Shown here: positions 12,186 through 26,800 of the stretch, piece by piece
Position numbering within the stretch: the stretch's first letter is position 1
Layout of the letters: every line of letters begins with the position of its first letter
Assembly (NCBI GenBank): GCA_030159075.1
Contig: BROG01000554.1
Coordinates: 197,001 to 261,000 of the forward strand
Length of the DNA stretch: 64,000 nt
Direction: 5' to 3'
Source: Atrina japonica
Lineage: Eukaryota; Mollusca; Bivalvia; Pterioida; Pinnidae
Notes under the pieces: model-generated
Told to the model about the DNA's origin: nothing
The model's input: only the letters and a program-made list of their open reading frames with translations
Database searches by the model: none
Made by a program: the position numbers and the translations under genes

Positions 12186-15100
12186 GTAAGCTACCTCAAA
12201 TGATTATATCATGTTTTACATGTGACTCACTACACCCTGTGGTCCCAATTCGACAATTAGATTGTCTTTGAAATGGATGAGTCCAAATGTGGCCACAGGT
12301 GTAAATGAATAAATAGTTATGTAGTAAACTGAAATATTGTATCTTGTTTTCCTGCATATTTCTGTTTTTTACATATATTTTGTGATAGACTCATTTCATG
12401 ACAACTTTATTTCTTGATGACTTTATTTTGTGATAATTTTATTGCACGACAACTTTATTTTGTAGCAGCTATTTCATGGTGACTTTATTTCGTGACATCT
12501 TTATTTCATGATGACTTTATTTCATGATGACTTTATTTCATGATGACCTTATTTCATGATGACTTTATTTCATGATGACTTTATTTGTAAAAACTATTTT
12601 TGGTGATGACTTTATTTCATGACAACATTATCATTTTATGATGACTTTATTTCCCAATGACTTTATGTGGTAATGACTTTATTTTGTAAGTTTACATGTA
12701 TTTCATGATGATTATAGTTTTGCGCTGTGTCCATCCTTTTGCTTTGTCAAGGTCATATCTTCCTCAATTATTAATCTAGGCACCTATGTTTGGTACAGGT
12801 GTACTTCTTTAAAAGATGACAGAGTGTCACATACAAAAACTGTGTTCCTATCACCTTTACTTTTAGAGTTACTCCCCTTTGTTGATTTCATTTGTCCAAG
12901 CCATATCTAACTCATTTCTTTACCTAGGCTCCCCATATTTGGTACAGGTATACAATTTGGTGAAGGGGATTCACAAACAAAAAGTGTGTTCTTACCACCC
13001 ATATTTTAGAGTTATCCCCCTTTGTTTATGATATTTTCTAGGCCATACCTAAGTCATGTCATCACTTGGGCTCCTTTTATTTGGTGCCAACGTTATATCT
13101 TGAAGTGTCATATTAAATTGCACACCAACCATCCTTATACATATATCTGTTTCATTTTATTACCTATCAGCTTTCCATATTTGGTTCTTACATTCAAGAA
13201 ACCAGACACTAGTGCATGTCCATGCATGTGCAGAGTACTCTTATATTAGATATGTTGGTTAAGTAACCTAAATTTGAAATATGGTAAAGTGGTATCATGT
13301 GGTACAGGCATTGGAACATATGCTCATTGGATGTTAAGTTGAGTGTGCTGGTCATACATGTATATACACTAAGTGTACCCATCAACACAGTCACTTATCA
13401 AGTTATTTGTTGTTGTTTTTTTTTTAATTTTATTTATTTCTTAGGGATGTATTGTTTTTAAGAAGTGTAACTCTGCATGTTAAATCTTACATGATACATG
13501 CACATTTTATGATTAGGATACCCTATGACCAAGGTTCAGGTCTGTTAGTTTCGAGGTCAAGGCAAAAGATACTTGACATATCATTGGTTCAGTATCTCGT
13601 ATCGATCTTAAAACCAGTGAACTACATTTTTGGGAGCATTTATTTGCAAAATTCAAGGTCGACAGTAACAAACACATGCACTTGTTTGCGACATTAATAG
13701 ATAACAGAAACCATACCTTCATCATGGATGTACATGTACCTTCTTCTGTAATGGACAGAATACAAAGTACTTTTGTAAATATTCAGTGTCATGTGAAACA
13801 AAGATTTTCAGTTCAATCACACCCAGTACAAATACGTACATTGTAAATCTATGTGATTGGATTTGTAATTTGTGTCTTATGTTTGTTTGATCACTTATAT
13901 GTACTTACATATACTGTGGAACCGCTTCCATTAGGAGACCACCTTACATTTACAACTTCAGATATTCAGTTTCTTAAAAAAAAACCATCCTAATAAATAT
14001 TATATATGTCCAGACCCACACTTAAAATACCAACTCACTAATCACGCAGACCACTTTGATTCGGATAATTTGGTGGTCCTAAAATAGCCAGATTCTGGTA
14101 GATTCAACCCCCAAAAAGCAAGGGACGCTTCTGTAAATCAATGACTTAGACCAGTCCAAATTTGTCTTTAGGGAGAATGGGTTAAAAGAGTGATATTCCA
14201 CTGTATTAATTTATATATATTAATACTTCAGTAAGGGTACAAGCCTATGATAAATATATACAATAATGAAAAATGATCTGATGATATGCATTACATGTAC
14301 ATGCAGGGCTTTTCCACCCTATCATAGGTGGGCCAAAATAATGCCCAATTCCAATGCCCAAAAAAATGCATTTTTTCCCAATTTGCAGTAGGAAAAACAG
14401 CTGCTTTGTTTACAACATGGGCGCAGACATTTTGGACACCCAAAGTTGTGCGGAGGGTAAAATGAGCCCAGCGATCTGATTGGTCATTAAATGAAAAAAT
14501 TAGTTTTGCCATTAATAAGTGAAATTAAGGTGATAAAAAAGATACATGAATATTGGTAGTACTTTGGAAATTATAGTGTTGACGGTTGAAAATTTAAAGG
14601 GAGGGGTCATATGAGAATAGATATTTTCCTTTGGTGCAGAATACTATGAGTTGTAAACAAGTGAAAATTTGAAGTAAAAATGCAACGGCAACCTATACTT
14701 TTGATTGCATATTTTGTTATTAAAAATATTGATCTTTCAGCACAGGGTACTAATTTGACCCAGATTTAATAAACATGGGAGTGACAGTGACCTGAAGTTT
14801 TGTAAATTAGCATTGAGGCCTATGGGAAAATATTTGGTGGTGTCTGTCCTATAGAGAAATGCACATTTGACACATGTAGGCTGGATGAAGCCTTAAAATC
14901 AGTCATTTTTCTCATTTTTATCACCTAAGTAGCAATTCATTCACTTTTACTCATACTTTTAAACAGATTTGAGGGGCTCTATGAAATGGAGCACCTGTTG
15001 GAGGTCCACAAGGTGCAAATTTAATAGGTGTGCTGCCTCTACACACATTATTATGCATTTGATGCATATTGAAATCTCTTAATTTTATCTCTATGTTTTA

Positions 15101-18100
15101 TATTACACCTAGAACTAATATTTTATCATTTATTGGTCAAAATTCCATCTGTACTTGGAAAATTCAAGTATACCCCCTCTCCTTAAAACATGCACATGTT
15201 CTTAAATAAAAAAATCATATAGTAACTTATGGTTATACATAGTGACTAATTTTAGCAAAATATTTTGGAAATGATGTTTCTGTTGTAAATTTTAACTCAT
15301 TTGAATTAAATCAGACCTTTTTAAGGTAAAGACTGGTTGATTTTCTTCTTTTGAGGGCAAAATCTACATATTGGACCATGTCATTTGACTCGTGCAGTGT
15401 ATTTTGTACCTTTAGCTGTATATACATGTATGTACTGTATCTGAAGGGTAAGCACCATCTCATTTTTAAGAAAATTGTATTAAACTGCATTTCAGTATTT
15501 AAGTCTCACCAGTAAAATATTTCATCATGCTATATACAGTGAAAACAGCATAAAAATTAATTTAAATACCCCACCCCCTTATGCTGATGTATACACAATA
15601 ATTTTCACATTGTGGTTAGGTCATATTGTGTTAAATTTGGGTCATAGATAATTTGTAAATAAAAAAATTCTTTAGAAATAGGGTGTTTTAACATTTTTTA
15701 CATAATCTATCAACATTTTAACCTGTAGAAAGAATATTTCGATTTCTTAAATCCAGGAAATAGTGTCCAATAAGAGATTTTTATCTAATTATCATACTCC
15801 AGTACCTGTAAAGATAATTATAAAGTATCAATTATATTTTTTTCTGTATTAACTCATCTAATATTCATTGAAGTTGCATGTTTTCATAAGTTTTCTAAAT
15901 TTTCAGCATGCATTTTTTGTTTGAATCACTTTTTTCACCTCCCCCCCCTTCCAGCAAATATCACTTAACACTCTCTTGGGGTCATACCAGACAAAAATTA
16001 ACACTTGATATTGACTTTTATTGGTTTCAAAACTTAGTATAATTAAAATTAGACTTAGTTTTTCATCTGAAACAGAATTATAAATATGGCATACCCTTTA
16101 AAAAGCAATTTGACTAGCATTTTGCACCATTTAAGTGTCAGTCATTTTAAAGTCAAACTCAGTTATCTGGCCTCTGTATTTAATTAGTTACATCATGAGA
16201 CTGTAATTAAGGGATGAAACAAAACATGGACATGTCTGAAAATAACTACATAACATATTTTATATAAATGAACACAATAAGTCTATTGAAATGTGTTGTA
16301 TGTAAGGATATCCCCTCCAAGAAGTTTTACATTTTTATTAAGGGTGCACTTCATTCCTTGTCAATAAAAACAATTTGATGGGATCAAAAATGACATGGTT
16401 TACTTTTAAGTGAGCTTCAGAAATTCTTCTTTACTTCTGGTGACTAAACAGTTCCATGCTCATTAAGAAATGGCCCAAATTTTAAGTTTTTGTGAAGAAA
16501 ATGGTATATTTTGTCACTTTTTCCATTATTAAGGGGTACCGTCTACCCTTATTTGATATCATTGTCAATATTGGTAAATAATGGTATGAAATCATCCAGA
16601 ATAAGGAAGTATATGTGTTACATACAATTCTGAATGGAAATCATGAAAGAAAAACAGACAACTTCTTCATATAATGTGTTTATTTGTTAATATCAATGAA
16701 TGGGATTGAGAGGTAGGGGTGTGACACATTATAGACTGTGTTTCTCTTCAGGTTGGGTTCCCATCCTCATTATTAAGGGGGCTTGGTGTACAGTTAGTGA
16801 GATTTCCAAAAAATGTAAAATGACCATTTTTGGCAATGTTTTGGATAAATCTATAGGAAAAACAGCTGCTTTGTTTACAACATGGGCGCAGACATTTTGG
16901 ACACCCAAAGTTGTGCGGAGGGTAAAATGAGCCCAGCGATCTGATTGGTCATTAAATGAAAAAATTAGTTTTGCCATTAATAAGTGAAATTAAGGTGATA
17001 AAAAAGATACATGAATATTGGTAGTACTTTGGAAATTATAGTGTTGACGGTTGAAAATTTAAAGGGAGGGGTCATATGAGAATAGATATTTTCCTTTGGT
17101 GCGGAATACTATGAGTTGTAAACAAGTGAAAATTTGAAGTAAAAATGCAACGGCAACCTATACTTTTGATTGCATATTTTGTTATCAAAAATATTGATCT
17201 TTCAGCACAGGGTACTAATTTGACCCAGATTTAATAAACATGGGAGTGACAGTGACCTGAAGTTTTGTAAATTAGCATTGAGGCCTATGGGAAAATATTT
17301 GGTGGTGTCTGTCCAGTAGAAATTTTCCAATCAAAGATTAATGACAATGGAATTGAATAGATTCTTGTATTTTCAAACAGTTTTTTGTATTTTTTTGCCC
17401 ATTTTCAACAAAATGTTGCTAAAATTCCTAATTCAAAAGGCCCAGGCCCCATTCCAAAAAGAGTCTGGAAAATGCCTGACATATATGTATTGTATATAAA
17501 GAGGGACATTGTCAATAATGTTGAACCTTGTTTTACGTATATTTAAATTTATTAGATTTCGAAAGTCATGCTTTGATGGTAGAGCACAATCTTATTTACT
17601 CTAGTTTTTTACAGTGCGAGCAAACCTTGGTTTACTGGCTCTGTTTGTCAAGTCTATATATATAGTATACATATATTAGTAGAAATACATACAAAGAGAA
17701 ATCGTGACATTCTAACTTTAAATATGTACTCAAATGTAGTTAAGAACATCTATAAAGCTGCATTCATTGTGTGTAAAGAATTGGATATCATCGATGAAAA
17801 AATGCAATCAAAAAATTTCTTTACCGATATGTAGGGGAAACACTTTAGAATGAAACTAAGAAAAATCAAAACCATAAAATTTAAAATCTGCAGACAAAGC
17901 CAGGGTGGAGCCAGGATTATAAGTAAGAATGAAGAGTGTATGATTATTTCTGCTAAGCATAAGGAAGCAAACATTTATGTAATTTATTTTATTAATTTTC
18001 CTTTTTTTAAATTAAGAATATATAGGTTTTAAACATTTGTTGTCAACTTCTGGGCTTTTGAATTTATTTTTACTGTACATGCAAATGTACATCTACTTTT

Positions 18101-21100
18101 TGGCTTCCAAACGGGGGTGTATGCCCTTATACCCCATTGAATCCACCTCTTGGACAAGTGGAAATTTCAGGATTGTTGAACCCTGCATAGGTATTTGGAA
18201 TCAATAGACATGCTTCATGCCAAGAAACCAAAACTTAAAGAAGTCATGAAACCCATGACAGCAAAGACACAAATACATGTATCTCCCTCACTTCCCCATA
18301 AAGGAATGACAAGAAAACACGATTTCCCTTGTGAAAAAGACAGCACATACAAATTATGACATCACAGATACATCAAACCCATTGGAAATCAAAACGTGAC
18401 TCTGCTTCATGTTTAGCCATTTCTAAATTGTGGGAGAAACATAATCAATCATGGGTGTGTTGTGTGGACAGGTAAATCTGAACCCTCATGGTAAGATTCC
18501 GGAGATCCAATTCCAAAGTTTCCCTGGGATTGGACAATAAAACCGTTATCACTCCAGATGAGAATATCCTGTCTGCTCGTCACACCCATATAAGATTCTA
18601 GTAATCAGGATATATAGGCTTCTGAACACCATTCAGTAATGGCATGTCGACATACTGTTGGTTGTATTGTTGTTTGAATAATCTTTCACTCATATGGAGA
18701 CATCACAGAATACCTGTGAAGGACTTCAAATTTTGGCCTATGCTCAGTACTTATGGCCATTGAGCAGTGAGGGTACTTTAAAGTGCCGACACCTACTGTG
18801 ACATGGGACTCCAGATTTTACCGTCTCTTCCCAAGGACAGGGAAAGCCAGCCGGCACCAGTGAGGCTTGAACCTGCAACCCTTCGGTTGCGAATTGGGCA
18901 CTCTACTGGGGATGTCTACATTAACATGTGCATGAAATAATTTTGCGGATGTAGTTTATACAAAGCCACAGGGTAATTGTTATTGTACATGTAAATTCCC
19001 TTACTGAACCCCTGAAGAACATTAACATGTACAATGTATATGTATTTAACAAATCACACTTCCTTGATAATAAATTTCAATATAGAGAAGTTACAGAAGA
19101 TATCGACATGGGTCAAAATAACATCAAACAAAGTAAGTTGTTATATACAAGTAAACATGTATTTTTATTGTAAGTTCAAAGCCAGAAATTTTTTATGTGC
19201 ACTTTCACTTGATATTAAAAATTAATTTCATTGAACATTGTATGACTATATATATATATATATATGTTCCTTTGTTACTCACGCACCAGTATACCAGTAC
19301 CGATATATATATGTATTGTACAAGATTGAGTAAACATTATAATGACATGTTTAAAATCTTATGATACATGTATGTACAAGTGAAGAGACTACCTATACGA
19401 TCAACATTAAAATGCTGAGTCGTATGTTTGTTTATTTGTGTGTTGGCATACAAGTCAAAATATATGTGTATGTGTAGATACATGTATACATATGTGTTGT
19501 TTTTATAATTGTGTGTGTATGTGTGTTTATGTATGTGTGTGTCTGTTTGTCTGTGTATGTACACATGTATACATGTACGTACATTGCATGTGTATGAGTA
19601 CATGTTATTTGTATATACATGTACATGTACATATATGTATGTGTTTTGTGATTCTGTATACAGGTATGTGTTTGTGGGTGTGTTTTTCTTGTGAATCTGA
19701 GTGTACGTTGTACAATGTATGTGTTCTTTTACATCTAGTGATTGTATGTGTTTTTGTAAGTGTGTGTATGTGTTTTTGTAAGTGTGTGTATGTGTTTTTG
19801 TAAGTGTGCGTATGTGTTTTTGTAAGTGTGTGTATGTGTTTTTGTAAGTGTGTGAATGTGTTTTTGTAATTGTGTGTATGTGTTTTTATAAGTGTGTATG
19901 TGTTTTTGTAAGTGTGTGTATGTGTTTTTGTAATTGTGTGTACATATATATATGCTTGTGTGATTGTGTGTGTATATGTTTGTGTGAGTATTCGTATCTT
20001 TTTGTGGAGTTTTTGTTTTTCTGTGAGTGTGTGTAAGTTCAGCAATAGCTACAAACATATATATGTACAATAGATATAAAAAATGTGGAATTAGGCCATG
20101 TCTTGATAATAAATCAAGCAATATAAACTCATGGTCCATTGGACACAAGATCTTTAGCGATACAAGTGTTTTATATATTTCATGTGTGTTTTTGTGTGTG
20201 ATGTATTTTAAGCGTATTTCTTTTACGTATCTAGTATAGACCCCTATAGCTGCAATTGGACTCTTCTATTTCAAGGACCAATAAAATCTGCTGTCAGAAT
20301 TCAGGGTGTTTGATTTAAAATCCGAATTTTGAAATGATTTGACATACAATATTAACTTTTTCACTCCAGAATTATGACAGCAGATCATACTATTTATTGA
20401 TTTGGGTGAGTCTAAATATGACCACAGGGGTTGATGAGTTATTTGGGTTGTGTTATAAACTTCTTTCTAAATGTGAGTTTTCATCCTTCATGTTGAATTT
20501 CTGTTGTACAGAGTACAATGTATGTATACAGAGATTGCCATATATACATGTTGAATGGAAATCAAGGATGCCAAAGATTTTGTGGTAGAGACACCTATGT
20601 GTATCAAAATCGGAAATGTGGTTTACAATTTATTAACTTGTCAACCCCTGTAGTCACAGTTAGACTCACCCATTTCAATAAATGGTATAGTCTACTGTCA
20701 TAATTCAGGGATAAACAAGTTTATCGACAAGGGGTCCACGAGTTAACGCAATGACAGACAATTGTTATCAACAGCTTTTATTAATAACGAACTGTACAAA
20801 ATTCATTTGCAGTTAGATTTATTATAGTTAAATAGTATGAGAAGTATTAGCATCCAAGTGAGATAATCACAGACTTTTTCAGACTTTCTGGAATCTAAAT
20901 TATAAGCATGGCATAATAACACTTTTATCCACTCAACTTATGACCCAGACAGAAGATGATGTAGCAAAGGTTATTAGAATTTTAAATTTTGAAACAAAAA
21001 TAAAAGTGAAACAAAATATGACACAAACCAAAAATAAAAAAAACAATCTTGCCATCTGTGGCATGATGACAGATCTTAGTGTAATTTCTCTACACTTTTA

Positions 21101-23840
21101 GTTAGGTACAGTGTTATTGTAGTTTACATGTAGCATTATTCAACTTTTGATATACAAATGTTAGTATTTTGACCTATTAACCCAAATTAAGATTATCAAA
21201 CTTTTAAACAGATAACATATGTACATAATAACATGCATATCAGCTATACAGTTGTGATAATTAATCACTGTAGCATAAGGGACAAACTAAAATATCAATA
21301 TATCTGAGGCCTCCATGGGTGAACGGTTAGAGCATCACACTTTGAACTGTGACGTCTATCACATCTTCTCACTTGTCATGTACCCATCATATCATGTACA
21401 GAAACCATATACCTGTCAAGTCATATACAGAAACTTGTCATGTACCTGTCATATACAGAAACTTGTCATGTACCTGTCAAGTCATATACAGAAACTTGTC
21501 ATGTACCTGTCAAGTCATATACAGAAACTTGTCATGTACCTGTCATATCATATACAGAAACTTATCATATACCTATCATGGCAGATATAGAATCTTATCA
21601 TGTACCTATCATGGCAGATATAGAAGCTTGTCATATACATTATACCTATCATGGCATATACAGTTCTAAGCTTGTCATGTACCTGTCTTGTTGTATGAAG
21701 AAGCTTGTCATGTTATATACTTATCATGTACCTATCATGGCATATACAGTTCTAAGCTTGTCATGTACCTGTCGTGTTGTATGAAGAAGCTTGTCATGTT
21801 ATATACTTATCATGTACCTATCATGGCATATACAAAAGCTTGTCATATACCTGCCATATAATACCGTATACATAATTTTGTCATGTACCTGTCATGGCAG
21901 ATATGAAAGCTTATCGTGTACCTGTCATGTTATATACTGAAGCTTGTCATGTAACTTTCATGGCATATATGGAAGCATGTCATGTACCTGTCATGTTATA
22001 TACATAAACTTGTCAAATCCCCTATCATGTTATGTATACAGAAGCTTGTCATGTAACATACAGAAGCTTGCCATGATGACATGAAATATACATCATGGCA
22101 TATACAGAAGCTTGTTATATACAAATGTACCTATCATGGCATATACAGGAGTTTGTCATATATCTGTCATGTCATATACAGAAGCTTGTTATGTATTTAT
22201 CATGTTATATACAGAAGCTTGTCATGCTATATACAGAAGCTGGTCATGTACCTACATATATCATGATATACAGAAGCTTGTCATGCTATATACAGAAGCT
22301 GGTCATGTACCTACATGTATCATGATATACAGAAGCTTGCCATGCTATATACAGAAGCTGGTCATGTACCTACATGTATCATGATATACAGAAGCTTGTC
22401 ATGCTATATACAGAAGCTGGTCATGTACCTACATGTATCATGATATACAGAAGCTTGTCATGCTATATACAGAAGCTGGTCATGTACCTACATGTATCAT
22501 GATATACAGAAGCTTGTCATGCTATATACAGAAGCTGGTCATGTACCTACATGTATCATGATATACAGAAGCTTGGCATGCTATATACAGAAGCTGGTCA
22601 TGTACCTACATGTATCATGATATATAGAAGCTTGTCATGCTATATACAGAAGCTGGTCATGTACCTACATGTATCATGATATACAGAAGCTTGTCATGCT
22701 ATATACAGAAGCTGGTCATAGTTATATCATTTTATCTATATCTTCTCATCTGTTTCTTGTTATTTCTTTGTAGCATCATGTCATGTTATTTCTTTGTAAC
22801 ATCATGTCATGTTATTTCTTTGTAACATCATGTCGTGTTATTTCTTTGTAACATCATGTCATGTTATTTCTTTGTAGCATCATGTCATGTTATTTCTTTG
22901 TAACATCATGTCATGTTATTTCTTTATAACATTATGTCATGTTATTTGTCATAAGTTATTTCATGTCATCTGTTTGTGATGTTATTTCCTTGTCACATGT
23001 CATCTCATCATCAATATATTTCATGTCATCTGTAATATATTCTGTTTGTCTTGTCATTTCATCTGAGTTTCGTATCACATGTCTGCCATGTAATCTATCA
23101 TTCATGTCATCTGTATACTTGTAACTTTGGTTTGATATCCTGTAGTTGATAGCCAGAAAGGGCAAAGGTCATCAGGTCTTAATTTGAGGTCAGGGACAGG
23201 GTAAAATATAGTTTCCAGTATTTCAAAAGTATATACATGTACATTGTATAATTAATGGGGCATTAGCTGTGTTTCTTTTTTCAAATCATTTTTGTCCATT
23301 TTTACTACTTAGATTGATAAATAATAATAAAAAAAAGAGATATACCCAGGAATAAGACTTCTAACATTCCTTTATATTTTGTGAAAAATGCTGGAGAAAC
23401 CCAGATTTGTCACTTTTTCAATTGCATTAGACTAACTAAACCTTACTATTTGTATATGAATACCACACTGGAACTGACCTTTGAAAAATATATAGGAAAA
23501 TTAGTTTTGTTATGCCTGTATATAGCTCTTACTGTATTCAACCCATTAAGTGCCCATGTCCCTAAAAGCACCTTTTTCACATACAATTGAGAATATTTTC
23601 ATAGCAAAGCAAGATGTGAAACTAACAAACCATAAGTAACAGTTTATCTGTAGCCCCCAACAACAGAATTATGTTAATAGATGTGGTCAGAAACAGCTTC
23701 AACCACTGTGCCTTATACAAATGAATTATTTTCTTCAATTTGATTATTAATTGGTCCCATTAAGCACCCACCCCTTTTCCTGACTTTTGTAGGGCCCTGG
23801 GCCCAGTGGGCCTACTTCATTCATTTTCACATAGACACAA

Positions 23841-23897
<57 letters not shown>

Positions 23898-26800
23898 AAG
23901 ACAAACATAGATAGACATACATACACATAGATAGAAACACACACACACACAAACACACACATAGACACACACACACAGAAATACACAAACAGATAGAAAC
24001 ACAAACAAACATACATGTAGATTGACACACACATAAATAGACACACACAGACATACACATAGATACACAGACATACACACATAAATAGACACATAAATAG
24101 ACACACACACATAGATAGACACACACACATAGACACACACACATACCTAGGTAGACACACACACATAGATAGACACACATACATAGGTAGACAAACACAC
24201 ATAGACACACACACATAGATAGACACACATACATAGGTAGACAAACACATGAAACAAAGATACAGAATGAGAGTATTTGAAAATGAAAAAATTGTAGGCG
24301 GTTATTACAACATGTAATCAAAGTATATATGTATGTAAGTGCATATTCTAGGGATATAAATTGAATTAGTGATAGATAATTCTGTAAACAATTTACTAAA
24401 AATGTAAATATGATGTTTAGTTTCAAACAGATTGCAGCTCTATTTAAACCATGCACTCTGTAGGTGTATTTGTAATATAATAATCAAGCAGCATCCCTTC
24501 ACAAGCTTAGTGTTTTTGTAACACTACTGTTCATGTCTGTTGACTGAAGTTTTGCCTTCTCGCTACATGAGAACTCTTGAACACAATAGAGGCTCTCTAG
24601 AGGTTTTGATATACAGTAATAAACCTTTGTTCAAAAATACATTTATCTCCCTTTATTTTGTGCCTTTAGAATTTAAACTTTAGGGATTTACAAGTTTTGA
24701 CCTCTTCGTAAGTATTTGTGTCTTATCCTAATTTAACAGTTATTTGATATTTTACTTGTTTTGTAATATAATTTGACCTTGTAAACTTGACCTTGTGACC
24801 TTGACTTTATGTCCCACAATATAAAACAATGGTAATAACGTTTGAAATATTGAAGTGATAGGGATTTGACATTAGATTTGTGAACTCATCAAAGCAAATT
24901 TTTGTATTGAGACAAAAACTTTGTTTTTAATCATGACCTTGATGGTTATCCTTGACCTTCTCAAATACAGTAACCTTGACTAGTTCTGATGTTTAACTCC
25001 TAGCATATATTGTGTGGCTGTGAGTAAAAATACTATTGTCAATAGGGTGAGAATTGCCATACTCTTGACATGAGTCAAACCTCATAACCCTTGTGGTCAC
25101 ATTTATAGACTCACTCATTTCAATAAATAATATGGTATACTGTCATAAATCTGGAATGAACAAGTTCATTTTGAATATGAAATTATTATTACGATCATGT
25201 TTTATCTGTCGTCGTGCCACGTGTCGTCTGTCATTAACTTTTATACATTTTCAACTTCTTCACAAGAACCATTGGACCAATTGTAATCAAACTTGGCATG
25301 TGGAATCCAATGTGAAGCTGCATAAAGTTTTAAAGTGTAAAAAGGTTAGGACCCATAGGGGTCCTAAATGGGTTCACAAAGGACCAAAACTTTTTACTGG
25401 TACATCATTAAAAACCATCATCTCATGAACCATTGATCATTGGGTACAGTTTTATACAAATGGCTTAACTCAAAACTGATTAACATTTTGTAAACATATA
25501 TATATATATATATATATATATGAGAAAGTTGTTAGGAACTATCCAAGGATCATTTTGACAAAATTTCAAGGTCAAAAGTCAAGGTCACAGGCACCTAAGT
25601 AAACAGAAAATATAAGTTTTTTTGTCAATTTTTTCTCAGGTGACCGTTAAGGCCCATTGGCCTCTTGTTTCCTTCTGGCAATGGGCATCTAAGGAATATT
25701 AACTCATTGACTCCTGAAAAACAATGGACTCTTCTGTAAATTAATTACTTAGGTCAGTCCAAATGTGTCTTAAGGGATGAATCAGTTAAGGGGGAGGTTC
25801 TCCTAAAGAGGATACCCTTTGGGTGACTTTCTGCAGCCAGTTATACATGTACCCAGTCACATGTACATGTAACATGTACTTCATCCTAAAAAATATATGA
25901 ATAAGACTGACCAATGGTCATCAATCAACATTTGATGATTACTCATGTGTTGTGTCTATCAGTCACAGTGAGTCAATGATGATCGGGTTATGACAGGTCA
26001 GTGGCCAAAACAAATATCCTACAGGGAGGTACCTCAACTTAAAGGTACTAATGTACAGGATTGTATTTTGATACAACCCCTATTGAAAGTGTACCTGTAG
26101 TGAAAGAAAAGGAAATAGAGTATCATGAGGGCATGTTTTAATTGAAGGGGAGATCACATTTCAGAACAATGAAGAATAAAAGATGTACAGTGCAATAAGT
26201 GCATCTTTGAGCAGTGATCAACCCTAGGCCAAATAAAATGAAATGTTTGATGTAATCAGTCCAACCCAGCTAAAATGCAGCAACCTCAGAATATCTTTCT
26301 TGATGCATGTAGTTTTTCCCTTTTATCTATTATCATTTTGTTTTTATATAAAAATCTGAATTTTTATTCCAATTTGAATAACGAAATTAAAAAGATAATC
26401 CAAAAATAATTTGTTTACCGATTGACAAACTTCTACAACTACTGTTTTGGGCACATCAAACAGATATTTAAAGGGGCATTAACTGTGTTTACTGTAAAAA
26501 GAATTTTTCAGTTTTTTCTAATTTCACTATATGTACATGTTCCAATGTAGGAGATGTACAATAACAAATTAAAGCTATATACAGGCATAAACAATCTTAT
26601 ATCCCTATATATTTTGTGAAAAAGGCTCAGGTCCAGTGACCAGTGTGGCATGCATATATATATATATATATATATACATACACACAAATACATGTAGTAA
26701 TGATGAATTAATCAATTGCAAGTAAAAAGTGCCAGACTGGGCATAAAATATATAAAAATTGAAAAATAATTATGCCTCTATTATATCTCTTTTTTGTTAT

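Larger units (their letters stand above)
14304..17478. mobile_element. Candidate 3.2 kb non-autonomous element with hAT-like ends and internal direct repeats
   Basis: The left end reads CAGGGCTTTTCCA. The right end, read in reverse complement, is CAGGCATTTTCCA, so 11 of 13 bases match. CAGGG ends are typical of hAT elements. An 8 bp target duplication is not evident in the flanks. There is no transposase; the interior is non-coding apart from the two long direct repeats. It could alternatively be a local duplication plus a chance inverted end. Confidence 0.45.

Noticed and set aside
14291..14512. Duplicated 73-82 codon minus-strand ORFs starting MAKLIFSFND
   Set aside because: Identical only because both lie in the 460 bp direct repeats; they diverge and stop once the repeat ends.
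14391..17314. LTR retrotransposon
   Set aside because: The two direct repeats do not begin TG and end CA, the 2 kb interior has no gag-pol coding, and no primer-binding site or polypurine tract was seen.
19438..20148. Cys/Val-rich plus ORFs and Thr/His-rich minus ORFs
   Set aside because: They arise from TG-rich and 22 bp tandem repeats; open on both strands because of unit composition.
21315..22384. Overlapping ORFs with repeated TETCHVPV and LVMYLS motifs
   Set aside because: They follow the 33 and 59 bp minisatellite in several frames at once, which is not expected of a real gene.
23747..24456. Cys-rich minus-strand ORFs that look like small secreted cysteine-rich peptides
   Set aside because: The cysteines are TGT codons from the GTGTGT strand of the CA microsatellite; there is no cleavable signal peptide followed by unique sequence.
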